Positions 13,930 to 20,962 of a DNA stretch of 20,962 nucleotides are shown here, piece after piece. The notes beneath the pieces were generated by a model, which had not been told where the DNA came from, did no database searches, and saw nothing but the letters and a program-made list of their open reading frames with translations. Made by a program: the position numbers and the translations under genes. The first letter of the stretch is position 1, and each line of letters begins with the position of its first letter. The stretch comes from Bacteroidales bacterium (GTDB taxonomy: Bacteria; Bacteroidota; Bacteroidia; Bacteroidales; UBA932), in NCBI GenBank assembly GCA_017471085.1, contig JAFUWW010000068.1:1-20962 (forward strand), in the 5' to 3' direction.

Positions 13930-16365
13930 TTAGCGGAGGATGGCACCCAGTTCTGTCTTCAGGGCATCGAGCACCCGTTCCATGGTCTTCTCCACCTCGG
14001 CGTCCGTAAGCGTTCGCTCCGGGTCCTGCAGGACAAAGTTCAGGGCATACTGTTTCTTGCCGAAGAGAATCTTTTCCCCGCGGTACACGTCGAACAGGGT
14101 GACGCTCTTGATCAGTTTCTTGCCGGCTTTCAGGGCTGCCTTGCGGACATCGGCATAGGAGACCTTTTCGTCCAGCAGAAGGGCCAGGTCGCGCCTTACC
14201 TCCGGGAACTTGGGCAGTTCCTTGAAAGAGAACTTGTCGCGTTTCACGAGCGAGAAGAAGACTTCCCAGTTGATCTCGGCGGCGTAGACCGGCTGTTTGA
14301 TGCCGAACCGCTTGGCCAGTACCGGATGCACGGTTCCCAGCGTGCAGAGCACCTTGGGATCCTTGCCGGGCAGGCAGTAGACCATGCCCTCGGCGAAGAT
14401 ATCGGCCGGGGCGGGCTCCGTCTGGAGGGTGGATGCGTCTACGCGGTAACGGGAGAGCAGCGCCTCCACATACCCCTTGAGCAGGAAGAAGTTGGACTTC
14501 TGGGCAGGATTGCGCCAGGCCTTGTCCGGGGTTCCGGTCAGGAAGAGGGAGAAGCAGCGGTGCTCCTCGTATCCGGCCAGCGTCGTGCCGTCCGTTTCCG
14601 GAAGCCGCTGGTATACAGATCCGTACTCAAAGAACTTGAGCGAGGAAATCTGGCGGTTCTGGTTGTAGGCCACCACTTCCAGTCCGCCCAGGATGAGCGT
14701 CTGCCGCATCACGTTCAGGTCCTGGCTGAGCGGATTCACCAAATGGACGCAGCGGTCGGCCGGGAAGGTGGTGAGTTTGGTATAGTAGTCTTCCTTGGTA
14801 AGGGAGTTGTTCATGGTTTCCACGAAGCCGTTGGCCGCGAGGAAATTGGACAGATTGTTGCGGATGGCTTCCGGATCCGGGGAAGGACTGGCGTTCACGC
14901 TCATGCGGAGAATCTGCGGAAGCTCGATGTTGTTGTAGCCGTAGATGCGGAGCACCTCTTCCACCACGTCGCACTCGCGGGTGACATCCACCATGTAGGT
15001 AGGAGCGGCCACCAGGGCGCCGCCTTCGCGCTTGCTGACAAACTCATAGTTAAGGCCTTCCAGGATCTTCTCAATGGTAGCATGCCCGATTCTCTTGCCG
15101 ATGAAGTGCTCGATGCGGTCATAGTCCAGGTCGATCTGCCTGCGGCCGATCTTCTCCGGATAAACCTCCTGCACCTTGCCCACGACATGGCCGCCGGCGA
15201 TTTCCTGGATAAGGAGGGCGGCCCGCTTGGCGCCGTACTCGGCCGCTTCGGGATCCGCGCCACGCTCGAAGCGGAAACTGGCGTCCGTCGAGAGCTGCTC
15301 GCGCTTGGCGGTTTTGCGGATGGAAACAGGGTCGAAGTAGGCACCTTCGATGAACACGTTCACGGTGCTGTCGCTCACGCCGGATTCCTCGCCGCCGAAC
15401 ACGCCGGCAATGCACATGGGGCCTTCCGCATCGGCAATGACCATGTCGCAGGAAGCGAGCTTGCGCTCCACGCCGTCCAGAGTGCGGATGGGTTCACCCT
15501 CGGCCGCACGCCGGACGATCACCTTGCCGCCACGGACCTTGTCTGCATCGAAGGTGTGCAGGGGCTGGCCTGTCTCGAACAGGATGAAATTGCTGATATC
15601 CACCACATTATTGACAGGGCGCTGGCCGATGGACAGGAGTTTCTTCTGCAGCCATTCGGGAGAAGGGGCCACCTTGACACCTTCCACTGTAATGCCGATA
15701 TAGCGGGGGGCGCCGGCATGGTCCAGCACCTCAACGGGCATGGCCTCGCCCTCTCCCTCGCGGAATGCCTCCACGGAGGGCTTCACCAGGGTGCAGGGAA
15801 TGTCGCGGCTGCGGAGGTAGGCATACAGGTCGCGCGCCACGCCATAGTGGGAGGCGGCATCAATCCGGTTGGCCGTGATCTCGTATTCGATGACGGCTTC
15901 GTCTTCCAGCTGGAGATACTCCTTGGCGGGCGTGCCGGGAACGGCCTCCTCCGGAAGCACCATGATTCCTTCGTGGCTGGCTCCGATACCCAGTTCGTCC
16001 TCGGCGCAGATCATACCGAAACTCTCCACACCGCGGATCTTGGATTTCTTGATCTTGAAATCGCCTGGGAGGACGGCTCCGATCTGGGCAAAGAGCACCT
16101 TCTGCCCGGCAGCCACGTTGGGGGCGCCGCAAACCACCTGGACAGGCTCCGGGGAACCGTCATTCACCGTGGTCACATGCAGATGGTCGCTGTCCGGATG
16201 GGCCTCACAGGTGAGGACCTGGGCCACCACCACGTGATCCAACCCGCAGTCCTGTACCTCTACGGAATCCACCTCGATACCGATGGAGGTCATGGCCTCC
16301 GCCACCTGGTCCGGGGTGAGGTCACATTTGAGATACTCTTTGAGCCAATTGTACGATACTTTCAT
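13930..16365 (-). CDS. pheT: Phenylalanine-tRNA ligase beta subunit
   Basis: The 811-residue protein is the beta chain of the alpha2-beta2 enzyme that charges tRNA-Phe. An N-terminal tRNA-binding (EMAP-like) domain spans about 40-150 (HPDSDHLHV, ESFGMICAEDELG). The B3/B4 editing region (PVNNVVDISNFILFETGQPLHTFD) and B5 domain (about 410-480) follow. A C-terminal ferredoxin-fold anticodon-binding domain (FPEVRRDLALLLDEKVSYADV to the end) completes it. Length is normal. It begins 6 bp after ftsY. The alpha subunit gene pheS is not in the window. Confidence 0.98.
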   Translation of the reverse strand: MKVSYNWLKEYLKCDLTPDQVAEAMTSIGIEVDSVEVQDCGLDHVVVAQVLTCEAHPDSDHLHVTTVNDGSPEPVQVVCGAPNVAAGQKVLFAQIGAVLPGDFKIKKSKIRGVESFGMICAEDELGIGASHEGIMVLPEEAVPGTPAKEYLQLEDEAVIEYEITANRIDAASHYGVARDLYAYLRSRDIPCTLVKPSVEAFREGEGEAMPVEVLDHAGAPRYIGITVEGVKVAPSPEWLQKKLLSIGQRPVNNVVDISNFILFETGQPLHTFDADKVRGGKVIVRRAAEGEPIRTLDGVERKLASCDMVIADAEGPMCIAGVFGGEESGVSDSTVNVFIEGAYFDPVSIRKTAKREQLSTDASFRFERGADPEAAEYGAKRAALLIQEIAGGHVVGKVQEVYPEKIGRRQIDLDYDRIEHFIGKRIGHATIEKILEGLNYEFVSKREGGALVAAPTYMVDVTRECDVVEEVLRIYGYNNIELPQILRMSVNASPSPDPEAIRNNLSNFLAANGFVETMNNSLTKEDYYTKLTTFPADRCVHLVNPLSQDLNVMRQTLILGGLEVVAYNQNRQISSLKFFEYGSVYQRLPETDGTTLAGYEEHRCFSLFLTGTPDKAWRNPAQKSNFFLLKGYVEALLSRYRVDASTLQTEPAPADIFAEGMVYCLPGKDPKVLCTLGTVHPVLAKRFGIKQPVYAAEINWEVFFSLVKRDKFSFKELPKFPEVRRDLALLLDEKVSYADVRKAALKAGKKLIKSVTLFDVYRGEKILFGKKQYALNFVLQDPERTLTDAEVEKTMERVLDALKTELGAILR

Positions 16366-16371
16366 AATTAT

Positions 16372-17298
16372 CTATTTTTCAATATCTTCTAATTTAAACA
16401 GGTCTTCCACGAATTCCTTTTTGTCAAAGACTTTCAGGTCTTCCGTCCCCTCGCCTATTCCCAGGAACTTGATGGGGAACTTGAACTGGTCCACGATGCC
16501 CACTACCACGCCGCCTTTGGCGCTTCCGTCCAGTTTGGTGACGGCAAGGGCGGTGACATCCGTGGCTTTGGAGAACTCCTTGGCCTGGACAAAGGCATTC
16601 TGTCCCGTGGAACCGTCCAGCACCAGCAGGACCTCGTGCGGACCGTCCGGGACCACCCGGCGGATGACATTGCGGATTTTGGTGAGTTCATTCATGAGGT
16701 CTACCCGGTTGTGCAGACGCCCCGCTGTGTCTATCAGCACCACATCGGCCCCTTTTGCGACAGCCGATTTCACCGTGTCGAAGGCCACGGCCGCGGGATC
16801 CGATCCCATGGGCTGCTTCACAATCTCGGCCCCGGAACGTTCCGCCCATACGGTGAGCTGGTCGACGGCGGCGGCCCGGAAGGTATCGGCCGCACCCACC
16901 ACCACTTTTTTCCCCTGACGGGTAAGCATGGCGGCCAGCTTGCCGATGGTGGTGGTCTTGCCCACCCCGTTCACGCCCACGATGAGCATGACGTAAGGCT
17001 TCCTGGAAAAGTCGAAAGGCACCACGGGCGCGTCGTCCTCTCCGATGAGGGCGGCTATCTCCTCGCGGATGATGGCCACCAGCTCTTCCATGCTCACGTA
17101 TTTGTCCCGCTCCACGCGGTCTTCTATGTTCTCGATAACCTTGAGCGTGGTGTCCACACCCATATCCGACGACAGGAGCGCTTCTTCCACGGCATCCAGC
17201 ACATCGTCGTCTACGCGGGATTTGCCCACGATGGCCCTGCCCAACTTCTGGAAAAAGTTCAGGTTCGTCTTCTTTACGCCTTTGTCAAAAATACCCAT
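16372..17298 (-). CDS. ftsY: Signal recognition particle receptor FtsY
   Basis: The 308-residue GTPase docks SRP-ribosome complexes at the inner membrane. An N domain covers about 10-90. The G domain follows with GVNGVGKTT (108-116), the DTFRAAA motif (138-144), DTAGR and TKLDGSAKGG. The long acidic A domain of E. coli FtsY is missing, normal for many bacteria. I chose the ATG at 17298 (MGIFDKGVKK) over a TTG nine bases upstream because the promoter's -7 box ends only 6 bp before it. It is the first gene of the operon running to deoC. Confidence 0.97.
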   Translation of the reverse strand: MGIFDKGVKKTNLNFFQKLGRAIVGKSRVDDDVLDAVEEALLSSDMGVDTTLKVIENIEDRVERDKYVSMEELVAIIREEIAALIGEDDAPVVPFDFSRKPYVMLIVGVNGVGKTTTIGKLAAMLTRQGKKVVVGAADTFRAAAVDQLTVWAERSGAEIVKQPMGSDPAAVAFDTVKSAVAKGADVVLIDTAGRLHNRVDLMNELTKIRNVIRRVVPDGPHEVLLVLDGSTGQNAFVQAKEFSKATDVTALAVTKLDGSAKGGVVVGIVDQFKFPIKFLGIGEGTEDLKVFDKKEFVEDLFKLEDIEK

Positions 17299-17304
17299 AT
17301 CATG

Positions 17305-17336
17305 CAAAGATACACATTTTATGGGCAGAATGCAAG
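17305..17336 (-). promoter_or_regulatory. Promoter of the ftsY-pheT-...-deoC operon
   Basis: The -7 box TATCTTTG (17305-17312) and a CTTG -33 box (17333-17336) are separated by 20 bp. The ftsY ATG lies 6 bp after the -7 box, so the transcript has almost no leader. Confidence 0.7.
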
Positions 17337-17379
17337 CCCCGCCGCACTGACCAAACCGGCCCCATTTGGCTTTCCTGCG

Positions 17380-20121
17380 TCAATGTGGCAAAAGCCATCC
17401 CTTCTCAAAAGCGCCAGGATACAGGAATTTGGATTCTCTATCGGAAAACTTTACAATGATGTACTTGGCATCAAGCGACATGACCCTTCCCTCACCCAGG
17501 CTTTTGTGAATAACGCTGTCACCGACCTGGATGCGTTCCCAGGGAGATTCCACGGCTTTGCTCGGAGTGACAGTTTCATCCTTTTCATTTCGACCGAGCG
17601 AATCGAGCGGAGATATCTCATTCCTTGCAGCAGTATCAATGGCAGTGTCCCATAGGCCAATGACTGTTCCCGTATGCTTGTCGATGCCGGTATACTCCAA
17701 AGAGGAGTCTTCATAGCGTTTGAACTTGTATACAGCGTCGTTCATCAGTTCGCTGTTGAAGACGCCGAGGCTCACCAGCAGGCTGAAATCCTTGAGGGTA
17801 AGGCCGGTGACCTTCCGGAACAGTTCCGGTTCCAACTGCTCGATGACATCCTTCAGGCAGTATTCACGATAGTCTGTGAGGTACATAAATACCGGAATGC
17901 GGGTGGCGAACTTGATGAGTTTTTCCTGAATCTCCCGGCGCTTGCTCTTATACTCTTTCTCCTCTTCGGTAAGTTCTTTCTTTTGCTTAGATGTGAGATT
18001 GTCGCCCTTCTTTTTCTTGATATTCTTGACCTTGTCGGACTTGTTGATGATGGTCTCAATGTCGGAATTCAGGTTGCGGAAACCCTCGATGTTCATCAGG
18101 GCCTTCATCGCTTCCGGATTGTTCATCAAGCGCTGCAGAGTGGCGTTGTCCACGTTCACCAGCACGGCGCTCTCCCATCGACGAGCAAGGAGTGTGGCTG
18201 TGGTGCCGCTCATCGCCATATCCAGTACTCCTGCAGCGTCGATTTCCTTCATGGAAGAACCGTCGAAGGCCAGAATGGGCAGGAACTTGATGAACTGCTC
18301 CACCTTCTTTTCCGGGTTGGACTCATGGACATTGAGCTGACAGCTGTATTCTTCTACCTGACGCAGTGCCCGGTTCGGGGCAAAGTCAAACACGTAGCAG
18401 AGGGGTTTTAGGATGACTTCGTCTCCGGATTCGTCTTTGGTGGTCCAGGGAGACTGGACGCGGAAGGCGGCCTGGAAATAGGTCTCCGGAGAGGTGGTAT
18501 TTCGGAGCATCATAATGCCCGTCCATGGCTTCACGGTTACGCCGGTGGAGAGTTTCCCGCAGGAGAGCGTGATGGTCTTGGTGTCCTGCGGATCTTCCAT
18601 TGCATTGTAAACAGGTTCCACCGCCTGGGCGCCCATACCGGCCTCATTTCCAGCGGCCACGATGACCTTGTATTCGCCATAAAAGCGGTTGGAGCGTTTC
18701 TTCAGCAGTGTGGCCATGGCCCGGCAGGCGGCTACCGACGGAAGAAACCAATAGGTGTGCTGCAGATAGCTGAGAAGGCGGGCATCGGAGAATGGCATCG
18801 GCGGTTTCTCCGTGCCCAGTTTGAGTTCCGTGACGATATTCTCGGTGTACGCGCCCCGGATGAGGTCCAGCCACTTCTGGACGTATTCTTCATGTAGAAA
18901 GTAATCCTCCTCCGCCCGGAAAAACTCATTCAGGTCAAACTCGTCGAATTCGCCCTGGGCGGCAATCTCCCGGATGCTGTCAGGCAGTTGATATGTGAGC
19001 ATCACCATCTTGGGCAATTGGGCGTAAGGGTTATTCGGACCCAACCAAGCCTCTTTGGCCGCCTGCTCGTCGGAATAGGTCCAGTTGTAAATCTGTTCCT
19101 CAATGAATTCGCCGGTGGAGATGGCGCGGAAAGGCGTTCCGGAAAGATAGAGATAGGCTCCCGTGCGCAGCGGCATCAAGCCTTCATCATACAGTTCACG
19201 GGCTTCCAGTTCGCGGACATTGTCAGCATCCTCGCTGATGATTTCACCCACTTCCTCGGCCCGGCGCAGGGCCGGGTCTTTCTTGTCATAGAAGTTCTTG
19301 GCGTTCTTGCCCCAGGCGCCATAGTGATATTCATCCAGAACGATGCAGTCCCAATTTACTGTCTGGATCCACTCGTTGGTGGCCTTGATACCTCCGACAG
19401 CATTTTTGCCCAGGACATCCTGGAAGGACGCAAAGCATACGAAAGGCTTGCGCTCATTCACATAGTTGAACTCCCTGTCCTCCTGCTTCTGGCAGAACTG
19501 CCAACCCTCAAAGTCTTTGTGTGTCAATAAATCCTCTTCCCAGGCAGTCTTGACTGCCGGTTTGAAAGTCAAGACCAACATCTTTCTCCAACCCATCTTG
19601 AGGGCAAGTTGGTAGGTGGTGAAGGTTTTGCCGAAGCGCATCTTGGCATTCCAGAGAAAGTGCGGAATGAGTCCGCGGTTGGCAGGGTCTTTCTTGAAGG
19701 CATCGAAATAGGCGGCGGTTTTCTTTACTGCGTGCTCCTGTTCCGGACGCATCGGGAAATCGTAGATGCGGTCGATCATCTTATCCTTCCCGGCAACGGC
19801 CGTAGCGATAGCCTGCTCCACTTTCTTGATGTCGCATACAAACCATTCCCCCTCCGGATTGCGGATGTGGTCTTTGCGAAGGATGCGATGGACCAATTTG
19901 TCCGTGAACGAGGACCCGTCCTTTCGCATGGCCGGACGCTTGAGGACGATGCGGTACTGGATGTTGCCGGTGAGGTTCTGCTCCTTCACGCGAGTTTCCA
20001 CGTCACGCGTGGTATAACCGACTTTCAGCCAGCCCTTATGGGCGGGATACCCTATGTGTTCATAGGCGTAGATGGTTGGCGTTTCGGCGACTTTATTGCG
20101 GAGTAGGTCTTGTGCTGCCAT
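17380..20121 (-). CDS. GIY-YIG nuclease / SF2 helicase fusion protein (defence-like)
   Basis: The 913-residue protein opens with a GIY-YIG (T5orf172/Mug113-like) domain at about 14-105: TIYAY, WLKVGYTT, catalytic R44 and a candidate E92. A superfamily 2 helicase follows: Q128 region, Walker A NAKMRFGKTF (158-167), Walker B DEYH (263-266), motif III SGTP (327-330), GKLSTGVTVK (522-531) and QAAFR (550-554). A Lys/Glu-rich coiled-coil-like stretch lies near 690-740. The last 50 residues (SVIHKSLGEGRVMSLD...FLYPGAFEKGWL) look like a small Tudor-like domain. The architecture matches helicase-nucleases paired with Eco57I-type DNA methylases. It lies 42 bp after hepT and 81 bp before ftsY, with no clear terminator between. 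Confidence 0.88.
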   Translation of the reverse strand: MAAQDLLRNKVAETPTIYAYEHIGYPAHKGWLKVGYTTRDVETRVKEQNLTGNIQYRIVLKRPAMRKDGSSFTDKLVHRILRKDHIRNPEGEWFVCDIKKVEQAIATAVAGKDKMIDRIYDFPMRPEQEHAVKKTAAYFDAFKKDPANRGLIPHFLWNAKMRFGKTFTTYQLALKMGWRKMLVLTFKPAVKTAWEEDLLTHKDFEGWQFCQKQEDREFNYVNERKPFVCFASFQDVLGKNAVGGIKATNEWIQTVNWDCIVLDEYHYGAWGKNAKNFYDKKDPALRRAEEVGEIISEDADNVRELEARELYDEGLMPLRTGAYLYLSGTPFRAISTGEFIEEQIYNWTYSDEQAAKEAWLGPNNPYAQLPKMVMLTYQLPDSIREIAAQGEFDEFDLNEFFRAEEDYFLHEEYVQKWLDLIRGAYTENIVTELKLGTEKPPMPFSDARLLSYLQHTYWFLPSVAACRAMATLLKKRSNRFYGEYKVIVAAGNEAGMGAQAVEPVYNAMEDPQDTKTITLSCGKLSTGVTVKPWTGIMMLRNTTSPETYFQAAFRVQSPWTTKDESGDEVILKPLCYVFDFAPNRALRQVEEYSCQLNVHESNPEKKVEQFIKFLPILAFDGSSMKEIDAAGVLDMAMSGTTATLLARRWESAVLVNVDNATLQRLMNNPEAMKALMNIEGFRNLNSDIETIINKSDKVKNIKKKKGDNLTSKQKKELTEEEKEYKSKRREIQEKLIKFATRIPVFMYLTDYREYCLKDVIEQLEPELFRKVTGLTLKDFSLLVSLGVFNSELMNDAVYKFKRYEDSSLEYTGIDKHTGTVIGLWDTAIDTAARNEISPLDSLGRNEKDETVTPSKAVESPWERIQVGDSVIHKSLGEGRVMSLDAKYIIVKFSDRESKFLYPGAFEKGWLLPH

Positions 20122-20163
20122 AGCATTGTTTTGTTATGGCGCTCAATGACAAGAAGGAAACCT

Positions 20164-20502
20164 TTATTGGAGATAGTCTTCTATCTGTGATTTAAGGGCA
20201 GGAAGATCATTCTTGATGACATCCCATAGAATGTTAAAATCAATCTGATAGTAATCGTGGACCAGCACATGACGCATTTTCTCGATGATTGCCCAAGGCG
20301 TATCTGGATGATTTGACTTGAACTCTGGCGTAAGCTTATAAACGGCTTCTCCTATTACCTGAATATTATGAACCACAGCATGCAGATGCAAGGCATCGGA
20401 GAGGAGGTCATCATAAGTTAAACCTTCCGTAAAAGACTCAACGAAATTGACGGCCTCGAGGATGTGCTCTAGTCTTCCTGTGTCTCTAACTGGCTCTCTC
20501 AT
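20164..20502 (-). CDS. HepT-like HEPN-domain RNase toxin (DUF86)
   Basis: The 112-residue all-helical protein belongs to the HepT/DUF86 group. The RNase motif RX4HXY is complete: R77, H82 and Y84 in RHVLVHDYY. The preceding helix (HAVVHNIQVIGEAVYKLTPE) is characteristic. In the studied MntA-HepT systems HepT cleaves RNA and its motif tyrosine is AMP-modified by MntA, which silences it. Here the start overlaps the mntA stop by 17 bp, so the two are translationally coupled. All key residues are present, so the toxin is probably functional. Confidence 0.92.
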   Translation of the reverse strand: MREPVRDTGRLEHILEAVNFVESFTEGLTYDDLLSDALHLHAVVHNIQVIGEAVYKLTPEFKSNHPDTPWAIIEKMRHVLVHDYYQIDFNILWDVIKNDLPALKSQIEDYLQ

Positions 20503-20779
20503 AAACTAATATCTTATCTCGTTCAGCACTTTCGCGGGCAAAGGGAAGCAGATTGCCATCTATGACGAGATCCACGGAACGACCAAGGAGGTGTTCCAGA
20601 TCGACAATCATTCCGAAAAATTGCAGCCCCATATGGGCACCGGGCGTAAGTACGACAAGGATGTCCACGTCACTATCCCGGGTCTCTTCTCCGCGGGAGA
20701 AAGATCCAAACACCCAAGCTTTCTCGACGGGCTTGGATTTGAAATAGTTACTGATAATACCTTTTACTTTGGCGTCCAT
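20486..20779 (-). CDS. MntA-like nucleotidyltransferase antitoxin
   Basis: The 97-residue protein is a minimal nucleotidyltransferase with G25-S26 and D37-V-D39 (GSFSRGEETRDSDVDILVV, the GSx10DxD motif), and D70 in SVDLVI as the third metal ligand. It is the expected antitoxin of the adjacent HepT, acting by AMP transfer to it. The ATG at 20779 (MDAKVKGII) is chosen because it lies 17 bp after a full consensus -7 box; an in-frame start further upstream would overlap the promoter. First gene of a unit with hepT and the helicase. Confidence 0.92.
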   Translation of the reverse strand: MDAKVKGIISNYFKSKPVEKAWVFGSFSRGEETRDSDVDILVVLTPGAHMGLQFFGMIVDLEHLLGRSVDLVIDGNLLPFARESAERDKILVYERAS

Positions 20780-20795
20780 ATAATAGAGCTTTGTG

Positions 20796-20826
20796 CAAAA
20801 GTACAAAAGTTTCCAATCTTTTCAAA
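20796..20826 (-). promoter_or_regulatory. Promoter of mntA-hepT-helicase
   Basis: TTTG (20823-20826) and TACTTTTG (20796-20803) are separated by 19 bp, a full match to the Bacteroidetes pattern. It lies between the methylase-like gene and mntA, so the toxin-antitoxin pair and helicase can be expressed without the methylase. Confidence 0.85.
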
Positions 20827-20841
20827 GAGCGCGGGTTATAA

Positions 20842-20868
20842 TGTCGTTCTGAGCGAAGCGAAGAATCT
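20842..20868. repeat. Copy of a short dispersed intergenic sequence
   Basis: The plus strand reads TGTCGTTCTGAGCGAAGCGA followed by AGAATCT. I recognise this as a short sequence found near gene ends in many unrelated bacterial genomes. It starts at the stop codon of the methylase-like gene and ends 15 bp before the mntA -33 box. Its function is unknown to me. Confidence 0.5.
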
Positions 20869-20962
20869 ATTCCATCGGGCGAATCATGGATTCGATGAAG
20901 GCGATTTCGTCTTCGGTCAGGTTGTATTTCTTATAGAGCATTTCGTCGGTCCAAGGGTGGGA
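20867..20962 (-). CDS. C-terminal end of a probable Eco57I-type DNA methyltransferase (cut by window edge)
   Basis: Only the last 31 residues are visible, ending in TAG at 20867. They include DEMLYKKYNLTEDEIAFIES followed by MIRPME, a tail I associate with class I DNA adenine methylases of the Eco57I/type IIG kind. The helicase-nuclease downstream supports this, since such methylases are often encoded with one. No catalytic motif can be checked because the body lies outside the window. Confidence 0.6.
   Translation of the reverse strand, partial: SHPWTDEMLYKKYNLTEDEIAFIESMIRPME

Noticed and set aside
13309..16392. 1027-codon plus-strand open frame opposite pheT
   Set aside because: Antisense shadow of pheT and DUF4296 caused by codon bias; both minus-strand genes are clear.
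17340..17380. Terminator between the helicase gene and ftsY
   Set aside because: Only a CCAAA/TTTGG 5-bp hairpin is visible on the minus strand and no T tract follows.

Overview
The window looks like a chromosomal segment of an uncultured, fairly GC-rich member of the Bacteroidales. Evidence for this is the promoter style (a -7 box matching TAnnTTTG with a TTTG-like -33 box about 19-20 bp upstream, seen before tRNA-Leu, hppA, ftsY, the DUF177 gene and mntA) and Bacteroidetes-restricted families (DUF4296 lipoprotein, DUF3575 outer-membrane protein, FimB/Mfa2-like lipoprotein). Lipoprotein signal peptides and the absence of encoded tRNA CCA ends agree with this. The genetic code is standard: TGA is used as a stop by several intact genes.

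Layout, left to right. 1-611: three 63-bp tandem repeats, an AT-rich gene-free stretch, and a minus-strand tRNA-Arg(CCT) whose terminator shares the tRNA 3' end. 612-3184 (minus): typA, then DUF177 (YceD-like) and rpmF. 3503-6408 (plus): an operon-like trio of surface/outer-membrane genes, namely a HEXXH lipoprotein, a DUF3575 protein and a FimB/Mfa2-like lipoprotein, preceded by a repeat-rich gap. 6544-6627: tRNA-Leu(CAG). 6628-about 8000: a small candidate island whose far end carries a second copy of the tRNA-Leu 3' end plus terminator. Inside it are a MITE-like element with terminal inverted repeats and a nucleotidyltransferase/HEPN pair in which the HEPN gene has an in-frame stop. 8129-10318 (minus): hppA, a membrane pyrophosphatase. 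10478-17298 (minus): a compact housekeeping operon ftsY-pheT-DUF4296-amidohydrolase-radical SAM-deoC, with a terminator after deoC.

17380-20962 (minus) is the accessory region of most interest. The last 31 residues of a gene that looks like an Eco57I-type DNA methyltransferase enter from the right edge. They are followed by a MntA nucleotidyltransferase, a HepT-type HEPN protein with an intact RX4HXY motif, and a 913-residue GIY-YIG/SF2-helicase protein. I read this as a restriction-modification-like defence locus with a MntA/HepT toxin-antitoxin pair placed between methylase and helicase-nuclease, under its own promoter. The window thus holds two nucleotidyltransferase/HEPN pairs of different subfamilies, one apparently intact in a defence operon and one decayed at a tRNA.

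All assignments come from reading motifs and sequence resemblance. No database search was run.
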